Origin: Clostridia bacterium
GTDB lineage: Bacteria > Bacillota > Clostridia > Christensenellales > CAG-917
Direction: 5' to 3'
Assembly (NCBI GenBank): GCA_017461985.1
Contig: JAFTSA010000001.1
Coordinates: 64,301 to 128,300 of the forward strand
DNA: 64,000 nt
Shown: in pieces, positions 24,103 to 31,329 of the stretch
Layout of the letters: each line of letters begins with the position of its first letter
How positions within the stretch are numbered: position 1 is the first letter of the stretch
Notes under the pieces: model-generated
Seen by the model: the letters and a program-made list of their open reading frames with translations, nothing else
The model's database searches: none
Told to the model about the DNA's origin: nothing
Program-made: the position numbers and the translations under genes

Positions 24103-25821
24103 ATGAAACTTGAAAAACTCGTCGGCGAAAGATTTAAAGAAAGACCTTCTGACTGTGTGGTGGATAGCCATGCTCTTATGGTCCGTGGCGGTTATATGAA
24201 ATACGTGGCAAACGGCATCTTTTCATCATACATGCCCTTGAAGCGTATCACTCGCAAAATTGAGAATATTCTCCGCGAAGAAATGGACGCAATTGATGGT
24301 CAAGAAGTGTCATTCCCCGTGGTTATGCCCGCATCAATCTGGCAAGAATCAGGCAGATATGACAGCATCGGCAAGGAACTTGTCCGTTTCAACGACAGAA
24401 GCGGCAGCCCTGTTGTCCTTGGTATGACTCACGAAGAAGCCGCAGTGCAACTTGTCCGTGAATATGGTCAAACATACATGAAGTACCCCTTCATGATTTA
24501 CCAAATCCAAACCAAATTCCGTGACGAAGCACGTCCTAGATCAGGTCTTATCCGTGTCCGCGAATTCACAATGAAGGACGCATATTCCTTCCATACATCA
24601 CAAGAGGATCTTGAACAATACTACGCAAAGTGCCACAAGGCGTATGAACGTATCTTTGCAAGAGCAGGCATCCCCGAAGTCATCTCAATCGCATCAGACT
24701 CAGGCATGATGGGCGGAAGCATATCTCACGAATTTATGCTCCTCACCGACATCGGCGAAGACTCCATCGTCATCTGCAACCAGTGTGACTATCGTGCAAA
24801 TATGGAGGCAACCCCCAACGTTGTTGACTACGTCCGCACCGCAGAATCAAAGGCACTTGAAAAGGTGGCAACACCCGGCAAGCAAACAATTGAAGAAGTC
24901 AGCGCATTCCTCGGCGTTGAAGCAAAAGACACCTGCAAAGCAGTGGTCTATCAACAAAACAAGGACGACAAATACGTGGTGCTTTTCCTCCGCGGTGACT
25001 ACGACGTCAACGAAACAAAACTGACCAACTATCTTGGTTGTGACGTGCACCCTGCAACAATCACTGATGATTGCGGTCTTGTGGCAGGATTCATCGGCCC
25101 CGTGGGAATCACCGACAACTGCACAGTGCTTTATGACAATACGCTTAAGGGAGTCAACAACCTTGTCTGTGGCGCAAACGAAAATGAATATCACATGACA
25201 GGCCTTGACTTTGACCGCGACCTTCCCAGTGCAGAATTCCACGACTTTGCAAAGGTCAAAGAGGGAAGCATCTGCCCCAAGTGTGGCAAGCACGCTCTCA
25301 CAGTGTCAAGAGGCATCGAAGTGGGCAACATTTTCCAACTTGGCACAAAATACACCAAGTCAATGAATATGACCTATACCGACAGCGAAGGCAACATCCT
25401 CAATCCTATCATGGGTTGCTACGGCATCGGCGTTGGCAGACTGGCAGCATCAATCTGCGAAGCACACCACGATGATTACGGCCCTATCTGGCCCATCGCA
25501 ATCGCACCTTGGCAAGTGCATATCTGTGCAGTCCGCGCAGACGACAGCGAGGTTAAGGCTTATGCAGACAACCTCTACAACACCTTGACCGAAAAGGGCA
25601 TTGAAGTCATCTACGATGACAGAAACGTCAGCGCAGGGGTTATGTTCTCGGATGCAGACCTTCTCGGCGTGCCTTTCAGAGTGGTTGTCAGCCCCAGAAA
25701 TATGAAGGGTGGCATCGTTGAAATAGCATCAAGAGACAAGTCACTGAAGACCTCAGCAACCCTCGACACAGCAGTGGACGAAATAACCGCTCTCGTCAAA
25801 AACGCATTTCAACAAAACTAA
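24103..25821 (+). CDS. proS: Prolyl-tRNA synthetase, bacterial type with editing domain
   Basis: A class II synthetase of 572 residues. Motif 2 is TKFRDEARPRSGLIRVREF with the G-M-T-H-E-E loop before it, and motif 3 is GCYGIGVGRLAASICE. The YbaK-like INS editing domain is inserted between motifs 2 and 3 (about residues 235-400), with K-A-V-V-Y and the conserved GFIGPVG stretch. The anticodon-binding domain is C-terminal (PWQVHICAVRAD). GGAGG precedes the ATG at 24103. The promoter is a full sigma-A consensus. No T-box leader is present. Confidence 0.97.
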   Translation: MKLEKLVGERFKERPSDCVVDSHALMVRGGYMKYVANGIFSSYMPLKRITRKIENILREEMDAIDGQEVSFPVVMPASIWQESGRYDSIGKELVRFNDRSGSPVVLGMTHEEAAVQLVREYGQTYMKYPFMIYQIQTKFRDEARPRSGLIRVREFTMKDAYSFHTSQEDLEQYYAKCHKAYERIFARAGIPEVISIASDSGMMGGSISHEFMLLTDIGEDSIVICNQCDYRANMEATPNVVDYVRTAESKALEKVATPGKQTIEEVSAFLGVEAKDTCKAVVYQQNKDDKYVVLFLRGDYDVNETKLTNYLGCDVHPATITDDCGLVAGFIGPVGITDNCTVLYDNTLKGVNNLVCGANENEYHMTGLDFDRDLPSAEFHDFAKVKEGSICPKCGKHALTVSRGIEVGNIFQLGTKYTKSMNMTYTDSEGNILNPIMGCYGIGVGRLAASICEAHHDDYGPIWPIAIAPWQVHICAVRADDSEVKAYADNLYNTLTEKGIEVIYDDRNVSAGVMFSDADLLGVPFRVVVSPRNMKGGIVEIASRDKSLKTSATLDTAVDEITALVKNAFQQN

Positions 25822-25847
25822 TTGCATTTGCAACAAATAATTAAATT

Positions 25848-25876
25848 AAGCATCACCATAAGGTGGTGCTTTTTTG
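25848..25876 (+). terminator. Terminator of proS
   Basis: AAGCATCACC with GGTGGTGCTT around ATAA, one U-G pair, then six T residues. Confidence 0.8.
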
Positions 25877-25922
25877 ATGGATTATAGAGATGATTTCGTG
25901 GTAGTGGCAATGAAAATATGTG

Positions 25923-25951
25923 TTGAACAAAGCGTGTTTAAGTGCTACAAT
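25923..25951 (+). promoter_or_regulatory. Promoter of the DUF262 gene
   Basis: TTGAAC (25923-25928), a 17-base spacer and TACAAT (25946-25951) with an extended -10 TGC. 38 bases upstream of the ATG. Confidence 0.6.
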
Positions 25952-25988
25952 AATAATGTATCGCATTGTTTTATCAAGGAGACAACTT

Positions 25989-28079
25989 ATGAGAATTAAT
26001 TCCGGTAGAATTATGAACAACTTTATAGAACCAAATAAAAGGCAGTTCTCAATTCCAGTTTATCAAAGGAATTATGAATGGTCTAAGGACCAGTGCGTCA
26101 AACTGTTTAATGACATAATTGTTGCCTCAAAGAGAAATGAGCCTCATTTTTGTGGATCTGTTGTGTATTCCATGGTCCAATATAAGGATGGAATCAACTA
26201 TTTTATCATTATTGATGGACAACAAAGAATGACAACTGTTTACCTAATGCTCAAGGCATTGATGGACGTGGCTCCAAATGAAATCGATAAAGAACGAATC
26301 AAAAATGTTCTTATGAACAATGACCCTTTTCAGCCTTATACAATAGACGATTCAAGCAAATTAAAGCTTAAACCCATAAAAAGTGACAACAATCAATTAA
26401 TGTTGCTTATAGAGGGCAAATATGATGAGATTGATAGGGGAAGTGGAATATGGCACAATTATGAGATATTCTGTGATCTTATCAAAAAAGAGTTAGATAA
26501 TGGCGTGCAAATCAGCCAAATATATCGTGGAATACAACAATTAACTTGCGTTGATATAATTCTTGATGACAATGACAATGCTCAAGAAATATTTGAACGT
26601 ATCAATTCAACAGGTGTTCCTCTTAGCCTTGCCGACAAAATAAGAAACTTTGTTTTGATGACAAACATTGATCAAGAAGCACTCTATGAAAACTATTGGT
26701 TGCAAATAGAGAAACTTGTCAAAAAAGACGCTATGTCTTCATTTTTCCTCGACTATTTGAACATGAAGATAGATGGATTTACAAGGGAAAGTGAAGCATA
26801 TGACGCCTTCAAAACGCATTATGAAAGGGGCGGATATACAAATGAAACCATCCTTAAAGAGTTGCACCATTATGCTGAATTTTATCATGCTTTCTTGTAT
26901 GGAGATGATTCGCGATATGGCACAGCCATAAATGCCATATTGCGCGACATACAACGATTGAAGCAATCAACAGTATTTTTGTTTTTGTTCCGTGTGTTTG
27001 ATGATTTCCACAACGGTGTAGGCAACTTGGACGAAAATGAGCTGGCAAAAGTGCTGAAATTATTGTTGAATTACAGCATAAGACGTTTGGTTTGTGAAAT
27101 CGGATCAAACTCTTTGCGTGGATTGTACAAGACGCTGTATTCAAGAATTTTTGCAAATGAAAGCAATAAGCAAACCTACTATGATTCTATAGTTTCATTT
27201 TTGTTGCAATTAACATCGAAAGACGCTTTGCCTAGCGACGAGAATTTTGCTCTTGCTCTCAAAGAAAAAAATCTCTACAGAAAGAATGCGCTTTGTAAAT
27301 ATTTGTTGGTTGAACTAGAAAATCAAGGGAAGGAGAAAATTATTGTTGACAATCTTTCAATAGAGCATATTATGCCACAAAACAGCAATATTTCCGAAGA
27401 TTGGCAAAAAATGCTTGGAAGCAATTGGATGACTGTAAAAGAAAAATATTTGCACACTCTTGGCAATTTGACATTGACTGGCTATAACAGTGAATTGGGC
27501 GATAAATCCTTTGACAAAAAAAAGCAGATGCTTGATGATGCTGATAGTAAAGTCGTTTGGCTTAATAAAGACGTTATGTCTTGCGAAGAATGGAACGAAA
27601 GCACAATAGTTTCAAGAGCAAATCGATTGGCATCGGCAATCTGCAGCATCTATGCGATTGAGGCCCCTCAAAAATATATTTCTTTTATGGAGCCACTTGG
27701 ATATTCAGAGCATACATGTGAGGATCCTGAGCAAGCAAAAGGAACTAAGCCGAATTATTTCATCTTGCAAGGGGAACGTGTTTTGTGCGCTTATTATGCA
27801 GATATGGTAAGATTTGTTATAGACAGGTTGTACGAAATCGACAAGCGCATAATAACCAATATGTGTGAGAATAAAGAAAAATTATTTAAAAATTCTAGCG
27901 GAGCATTTTTCTCTTTCAATCCTGCTGAATTATCGTTCCCAGACCAAGTTGCAGATTCAAATATTTATCATGAAAATGGTTATAGTGCACCCATGTGTAT
28001 TTGGATAATAAAAGCACTTTTGGATAAATATGAAATTGACCAAGCAGAATTCACTTACAGTGCAAAACAAAACAAATAG
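25989..28079 (+). CDS. DUF262/DUF1524 (GmrSD-like) putative defence nuclease
   Basis: A protein of 696 residues. The N-terminal DUF262 module has FSIPVYQRNYEW, the conserved IIDGQQRMTTVYLML (nucleotide-binding D-G-Q-Q-R) and IFERINSTGVPLS. The DUF1524 region has SIEHIMPQNS and LHTLGNLTLTGYNSELG, an HNH-type nuclease signature. A further ~130-residue C-terminal domain ends the chain. Fused GmrS and GmrD halves act in type IV restriction of modified (glucosylated) phage DNA. The start at 25989 follows AAGGAG. The gene is distinctly AT-rich, has its own promoter and sits between proS and tRNA-Pro, which suggests horizontal acquisition. The exact target is inference. Confidence 0.9.
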   Translation: MRINSGRIMNNFIEPNKRQFSIPVYQRNYEWSKDQCVKLFNDIIVASKRNEPHFCGSVVYSMVQYKDGINYFIIIDGQQRMTTVYLMLKALMDVAPNEIDKERIKNVLMNNDPFQPYTIDDSSKLKLKPIKSDNNQLMLLIEGKYDEIDRGSGIWHNYEIFCDLIKKELDNGVQISQIYRGIQQLTCVDIILDDNDNAQEIFERINSTGVPLSLADKIRNFVLMTNIDQEALYENYWLQIEKLVKKDAMSSFFLDYLNMKIDGFTRESEAYDAFKTHYERGGYTNETILKELHHYAEFYHAFLYGDDSRYGTAINAILRDIQRLKQSTVFLFLFRVFDDFHNGVGNLDENELAKVLKLLLNYSIRRLVCEIGSNSLRGLYKTLYSRIFANESNKQTYYDSIVSFLLQLTSKDALPSDENFALALKEKNLYRKNALCKYLLVELENQGKEKIIVDNLSIEHIMPQNSNISEDWQKMLGSNWMTVKEKYLHTLGNLTLTGYNSELGDKSFDKKKQMLDDADSKVVWLNKDVMSCEEWNESTIVSRANRLASAICSIYAIEAPQKYISFMEPLGYSEHTCEDPEQAKGTKPNYFILQGERVLCAYYADMVRFVIDRLYEIDKRIITNMCENKEKLFKNSSGAFFSFNPAELSFPDQVADSNIYHENGYSAPMCIWIIKALLDKYEIDQAEFTYSAKQNK

Positions 28080-28130
28080 TGTCCAACAAAATAGAGAATA
28101 ACATCTAAGCGTCGCAAATAGCGATTTGTA

Positions 28131-28171
28131 GAAAAAAAGTCCGCGCAAGTGCATGAGCGGACTTTTGTTTT
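28131..28171. terminator. Bidirectional terminator between DUF262 and tRNA-Pro
   Basis: AAAAGTCCGC (28135-28144) with GCGGACTTTT (28157-28166) around a 12-base loop, with A and T runs on both sides. Confidence 0.8.
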
Positions 28172-28180
28172 GGTCTTTCA

Positions 28181-28238
28181 CTGCCATTATCCGCTTCGCG
28201 GAACAACTACGTTGTGGCACTCTGTGCCTAAATGGCAG
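28181..28238. other. Three-armed cloverleaf-like element in the tRNA-Pro trailer
   Basis: A perfect 8-bp closing stem, CTGCCATT (28181-28188) with AATGGCAG (28231-28238), encloses three perfect triloop hairpins. They are TCCGC-TTC-GCGGA (28190-28202), CAAC-TAC-GTTG (28204-28214) and GGCAC-TCT-GTGCC (28216-28228). It lies between the tRNA-Pro 3' end and the terminator, so it would be transcribed from the tRNA promoter. No ORF. Confidence 0.7.
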
Positions 28239-28296
28239 TTCAGTCCACTGCGTTCGCCCACCCCAAATGCCGTGGCGCTTGGGTGTGCTTCACTTG

Positions 28297-28373
28297 TGGT
28301 CGGAGTGGCGAGACTTGAACTCGCGGCCTCTTGGTCCCGAACCAAGCGCGCTACCAAACTGCGCTACACCCCG
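28297..28373 (-). tRNA. tRNA-Pro (anticodon CGG)
   Basis: A 77-base tRNA including encoded CCA. The acceptor stem is 5' CGGGGTG, the D arm contains A14 and G18-G19, and the anticodon arm CTTGG-TTCGGGA-CCAAG gives CGG with U33 and G37. The T arm has GAGTTCAAGTC and the discriminator is A73. All stems are well paired. A promoter lies directly upstream. Confidence 0.95.
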
Positions 28374-28385
28374 ACAACGAAGTTG

Positions 28386-28414
28386 ATTATACTTTGTTTG
28401 CTTGGTTTTGGCAA
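28386..28414 (-). promoter_or_regulatory. Promoter of tRNA-Pro
   Basis: On the minus strand, TTGCCA (28414-28409), a 17-base spacer and perfect TATAAT (28391-28386), about 13 bases before the mature 5' end. Confidence 0.75.
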
Positions 28415-28448
28415 GTGTTTTCAATGAATAGGTGATTGTATTGCAAAA

Positions 28449-28479
28449 AGAAAAACGGCGATGAAAATCGCCGTTTTTT
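28449..28479. terminator. Terminator of pckA
   Basis: AAAAACGGCGAT with ATCGCCGTTTTT around GAAA, symmetric A and T runs. It ends pckA on the minus strand. Confidence 0.85.
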
Positions 28480-28497
28480 GTGTTCTAATAGTTTGGA

Positions 28498-30102
28498 TTA
28501 TGCTTCGGGGCCTGCTTTCACAAGGGCTTTGCCTGCATCGTTGCTGGTGTATTTGACAAAGTTTTTGACAAAACGTCCTGCAAGGTCTTTTGCCTTTGCA
28601 TCCCAATCGCCAACGTTTTGGTAGGTGTCACGAGGATCAAGGATTCCTGAGTCAACGCCGGGGAGTGCGGTGGGAACTTCAAGGTTGAAGTAGGGGATTG
28701 TCTTTGTGTCTGCTTTCAGGATTGAGCCGTCAAGGATTGCATCGATGATGCCACGGGTGTCCTTGATTGAGATACGCTTGCCAGTGCCGTTCCAACCGGT
28801 GTTGACAAGGTATGCCTTTGCGCCAGATTTTTCCATCTTCTTTACAAGTTCTTCTGCGTACTTTGTGGGGTGCAGTTCAAGGAATGCTTGACCGAAGCAT
28901 GCTGAGAAGGTGGGGGTAGGTTCGGTGATGCCACGTTCAGTGCCTGCAAGCTTTGAGGTGAAGCCTGAGAGGAAATAGTATTGTGCTTGTTCAGGTGTCA
29001 AGATTGAGACGGGAGGAAGCACGCCAAATGCATCTGCTGAAAGGAAGATGACGTTCTTTGCATCAGGTGCTGCTGACACGGGGCGGACGATCTTTTCAAT
29101 GTGGTTGATAGGATATGAAACACGGGTGTTTTCAGTCACTGAGCTATCTGCAAAGTCGCAAACACCGTTTTCGTCAACGGTGACGTTTTCAAGGAGTGCG
29201 TTGCGCTTGATTGCATTGTAGATGTCGGGTTCTGAATCCTTGTCAAGGTTGATGACCTTTGCGTAGCAACCGCCTTCAAAGTTGAAGACGCCGTTGTCAT
29301 CCCAGCCGTGTTCGTCGTCGCCGATGAGGAGACGCTTAGGATCTGTTGAAAGGGTGGTTTTGCCTGTGCCTGAAAGACCGAAGAAGAGGGCAGTATTCTT
29401 GCAATCCATATCGGTGTTGGCAGAGCAGTGCATTGATGCCATACCTTTCAGGGGGAGATAGTAGTTCATCATTGAGAACATACCTTTCTTCATTTCACCG
29501 CCGTACCAAGTGTTGATGATGACTTGTTCACGTGAAGTGATGTTGAAGACGGCTGCGGTTTCTGAGTTGAGGCCAAGTTCCTTGAAGTTTTCAACCTTTG
29601 CCTTTGATGCGTTGTAGCTGACGAAGTCGGGGGTGAAGTTTTCAAGTTCTTCCTTGGTGGGTGCGATGAACATATTTTTGACAAAGTGTGCTTGCCATGC
29701 CACTTCCATGATGAAGCGGATTGCCATACGTGAGTCGGCATTTGTGCCACAGAAGACGTCCATGACGTAGAGTTTCTTGTTGGAAAGTTCGTCAAGAGCA
29801 ATGTCCTTCACTGCCTTCCAAGTGTCTTCACTGCAAGGATGGTTGTCGTTTTTGAACTCGTCAGAGGTCCACCAAACGGTGTTCTTTGAGTTTTCATCCA
29901 TGACGATGAATTTGTCCTTGGGTGAACGACCGGTGTATATGCCTGTCATGACGTTGACTGCACCGAGTTCGGTTGTTTGACCTTTTTCATAGCCGGTGAG
30001 AGAAGGATCGGTTTCTGCAAGGTACAAATCTTCATAGGAAGGATTGTGTACGATTTCTGTTACGCCGGTGATACCGTAAATGCTCAAATCCAGTTTTTTC
30101 AT
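28498..30102 (-). CDS. pckA: ATP-dependent phosphoenolpyruvate carboxykinase
   Basis: A protein of 534 residues, typical of the ATP-type enzyme. It interconverts oxaloacetate + ATP and PEP + CO2 + ADP, in gluconeogenesis or, in many gut anaerobes, in the PEP-carboxylating direction that conserves ATP. The P-loop is [17 protein letters not shown], and the Mg2+/Mn2+ motif [20 protein letters not shown] follows. The substrate loop [11 protein letters not shown] is near the N-terminus, and VSYPINHIE and [16 protein letters not shown] are conserved. GGAG precedes the ATG. The upstream region contains a -35/-10 pair and three GTTCA-type palindromes, one of which recurs in front of the rnf operon. 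Confidence 0.97.
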   Translation of the reverse strand: MKKLDLSIYGITGVTEIVHNPSYEDLYLAETDPSLTGYEKGQTTELGAVNVMTGIYTGRSPKDKFIVMDENSKNTVWWTSDEFKNDNHPCSEDTWKAVKDIALDELSNKKLYVMDVFCGTNADSRMAIRFIMEVAWQAHFVKNMFIAPTKEELENFTPDFVSYNASKAKVENFKELGLNSETAAVFNITSREQVIINTWYGGEMKKGMFSMMNYYLPLKGMASMHCSANTDMDCKNTALFFGLSGTGKTTLSTDPKRLLIGDDEHGWDDNGVFNFEGGCYAKVINLDKDSEPDIYNAIKRNALLENVTVDENGVCDFADSSVTENTRVSYPINHIEKIVRPVSAAPDAKNVIFLSADAFGVLPPVSILTPEQAQYYFLSGFTSKLAGTERGITEPTPTFSACFGQAFLELHPTKYAEELVKKMEKSGAKAYLVNTGWNGTGKRISIKDTRGIIDAILDGSILKADTKTIPYFNLEVPTALPGVDSGILDPRDTYQNVGDWDAKAKDLAGRFVKNFVKYTSNDAGKALVKAGPEA

Positions 30103-30203
30103 TTTTTATTCTCCAAAAAATTGTTTATCCTATTTTACTCGGCGGAGCGGATATAAGTTCATTTGAAAAATGAAACCCACATCGCCGAAACTTTGCATCG
30201 TAT

Positions 30204-30232
30204 ATTTTAGCACAAAAAAAAATTGAATACAA
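30204..30232 (-). promoter_or_regulatory. Promoter of pckA
   Basis: On the minus strand, TTGTAT (30232-30227), a 17-base spacer containing nine T residues and TAAAAT (30209-30204) with an extended -10 TGC. The homopolymer lies within the spacer, so length changes would alter promoter spacing. Confidence 0.5.
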
Positions 30233-30240
30233 GAGATATC

Positions 30241-30274
30241 GTTCAAATGAACAAACACGAACATTGTTCATATT
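30241..30274. promoter_or_regulatory. Tandem GTTCA/TGAAC palindromes upstream of pckA
   Basis: GTTCA-AA-TGAAC (30241-30252) and GAACA-T-TGTTC (30259-30269, continuing CATA) lie just upstream of the pckA -35 box. A related TTCATTT-GAA-AATGAA dyad is at about 30153-30170, within the predicted leader. The second palindrome matches 14 bases of the one at 48337-48353 before rnfC. This fills most of the 300-base gap between pckA and the HAD gene. Confidence 0.55.
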
Positions 30275-30332
30275 TTTCCCATCAATTTCTCTGGTTTTTC
30301 AGGCGGTTTGATTGCGGAAATTGAAAGAGTGG

Positions 30333-30361
30333 TTGACAATATTTTGTTCAATAGTTAATAT
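30333..30361 (+). promoter_or_regulatory. Promoter of the HAD phosphatase gene
   Basis: Perfect TTGACA (30333-30338), a 17-base spacer and TAATAT (30356-30361), about 40 bases before the ATG. Confidence 0.7.
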
Positions 30362-30402
30362 ATAGATATAACCTGAAACCAATATTAAAGGTAGGAAAAC
30401 AT

Positions 30403-31248
30403 ATGGCAAAACAACACATTGTGGCATTGCTTTACGATTTTGACAAAACTCTTTGCACCCGTGATATGCAGGAATACACCTTCATCCCCAGCCTTGGCAT
30501 GGAAGCAGACGACTTTTGGGCAGAGGCAGAAAAGGTGGCATCAAAAGAGAAGATGGACAGCGTCCTTGCATATATGTACTGCATGATTGACCAAGCCGCC
30601 AAGGCAGGCGTCCCCCTCACTCGTGACGTCCTTGTGGAGTGCGGAAAGCATATTGAATATCACCCCGGCGTCCTTGAATGGTTTGAGCGTATCAACCGCT
30701 ACGGCGAAGAGGCAGGGCTGAAAGTGGAGCACTACATCCTCTCATCTGGCCTCAAAGAAATCATTGACGGCACGGTGGTGGCAAAGCATTTCAAAAAGAT
30801 ATTTGCCAGTGAGTTTATGTACAACGAGGAAGGCAATGCAATGTGGGCAAAGATGGCGGTCAACTACACCAACAAAACCCAATTTGTCTATCGAATAAAC
30901 AAAGGCGTCCTTGACATCAACAACAACGTTGACCTGAACAAGTCACAACCCGAGGACATAAGACGCGTCTTCTTCCGCAATATGATTTATATCGGTGACG
31001 GACTCACTGACGTGCCTTGTATGAAACTGGTGAAGCAAAGTGGCGGACACTCAATCGCACTCTACCACAACGATGAAAAGGAAAAGGTGCAACCCCTCTT
31101 GAAACACGAAAGAGTGGACTGGATTTTTGATGCAGATTTCAGTGAAGGCAGTGACCTTGACAACGCAATGCATCTTCTCATCACCCAACTTGGATGTGAC
31201 AATCGTCTTGAGGACGTCACTTATCATCAAAAGAGAGAAATCAAATAA
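30403..31248 (+). CDS. HAD-superfamily hydrolase
   Basis: A protein of 281 residues with the haloacid-dehalogenase motifs in order: motif I YDFDKTLC (nucleophile Asp), motif II LSSGLKE (Ser), a conserved Lys in the middle part and motif IV IYIGDGLTDVPC. A large helical cap (about residues 25-95) follows motif I. Probably a phosphatase acting on a small phosphorylated metabolite, of the group with phosphoserine phosphatase-like caps; the substrate is unknown. AAAGGTAGG lies upstream of the ATG. Divergent from pckA, with which it shares a 300-base regulatory region, and it has its own consensus-like promoter. Confidence 0.88.
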   Translation: MAKQHIVALLYDFDKTLCTRDMQEYTFIPSLGMEADDFWAEAEKVASKEKMDSVLAYMYCMIDQAAKAGVPLTRDVLVECGKHIEYHPGVLEWFERINRYGEEAGLKVEHYILSSGLKEIIDGTVVAKHFKKIFASEFMYNEEGNAMWAKMAVNYTNKTQFVYRINKGVLDINNNVDLNKSQPEDIRRVFFRNMIYIGDGLTDVPCMKLVKQSGGHSIALYHNDEKEKVQPLLKHERVDWIFDADFSEGSDLDNAMHLLITQLGCDNRLEDVTYHQKREIK

Positions 31249-31280
31249 CAAAAGAAAATATTAAAGCACAAAAGAAAAAT

Positions 31281-31312
31281 AAAAACGGACGAGATTTCGT
31301 CCGTTTTTTTTG
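31281..31312. terminator. Bidirectional terminator between the HAD gene and the repeat lipoprotein
   Basis: AAAACGGACGA with TCGTCCGTTTT around GATT, with A and T runs on both sides. Same core as the hairpin at 22249. Confidence 0.85.
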
Positions 31313-31329
31313 TTTAGTTTGAGTGTTGG

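Noticed and set aside
30259-30269. LexA (SOS) box for the GAACATTGTTC palindrome
   Set aside because: The Gram-positive LexA consensus has four bases between GAAC and GTTC; here there are three, and neither pckA nor rnf is an SOS gene.
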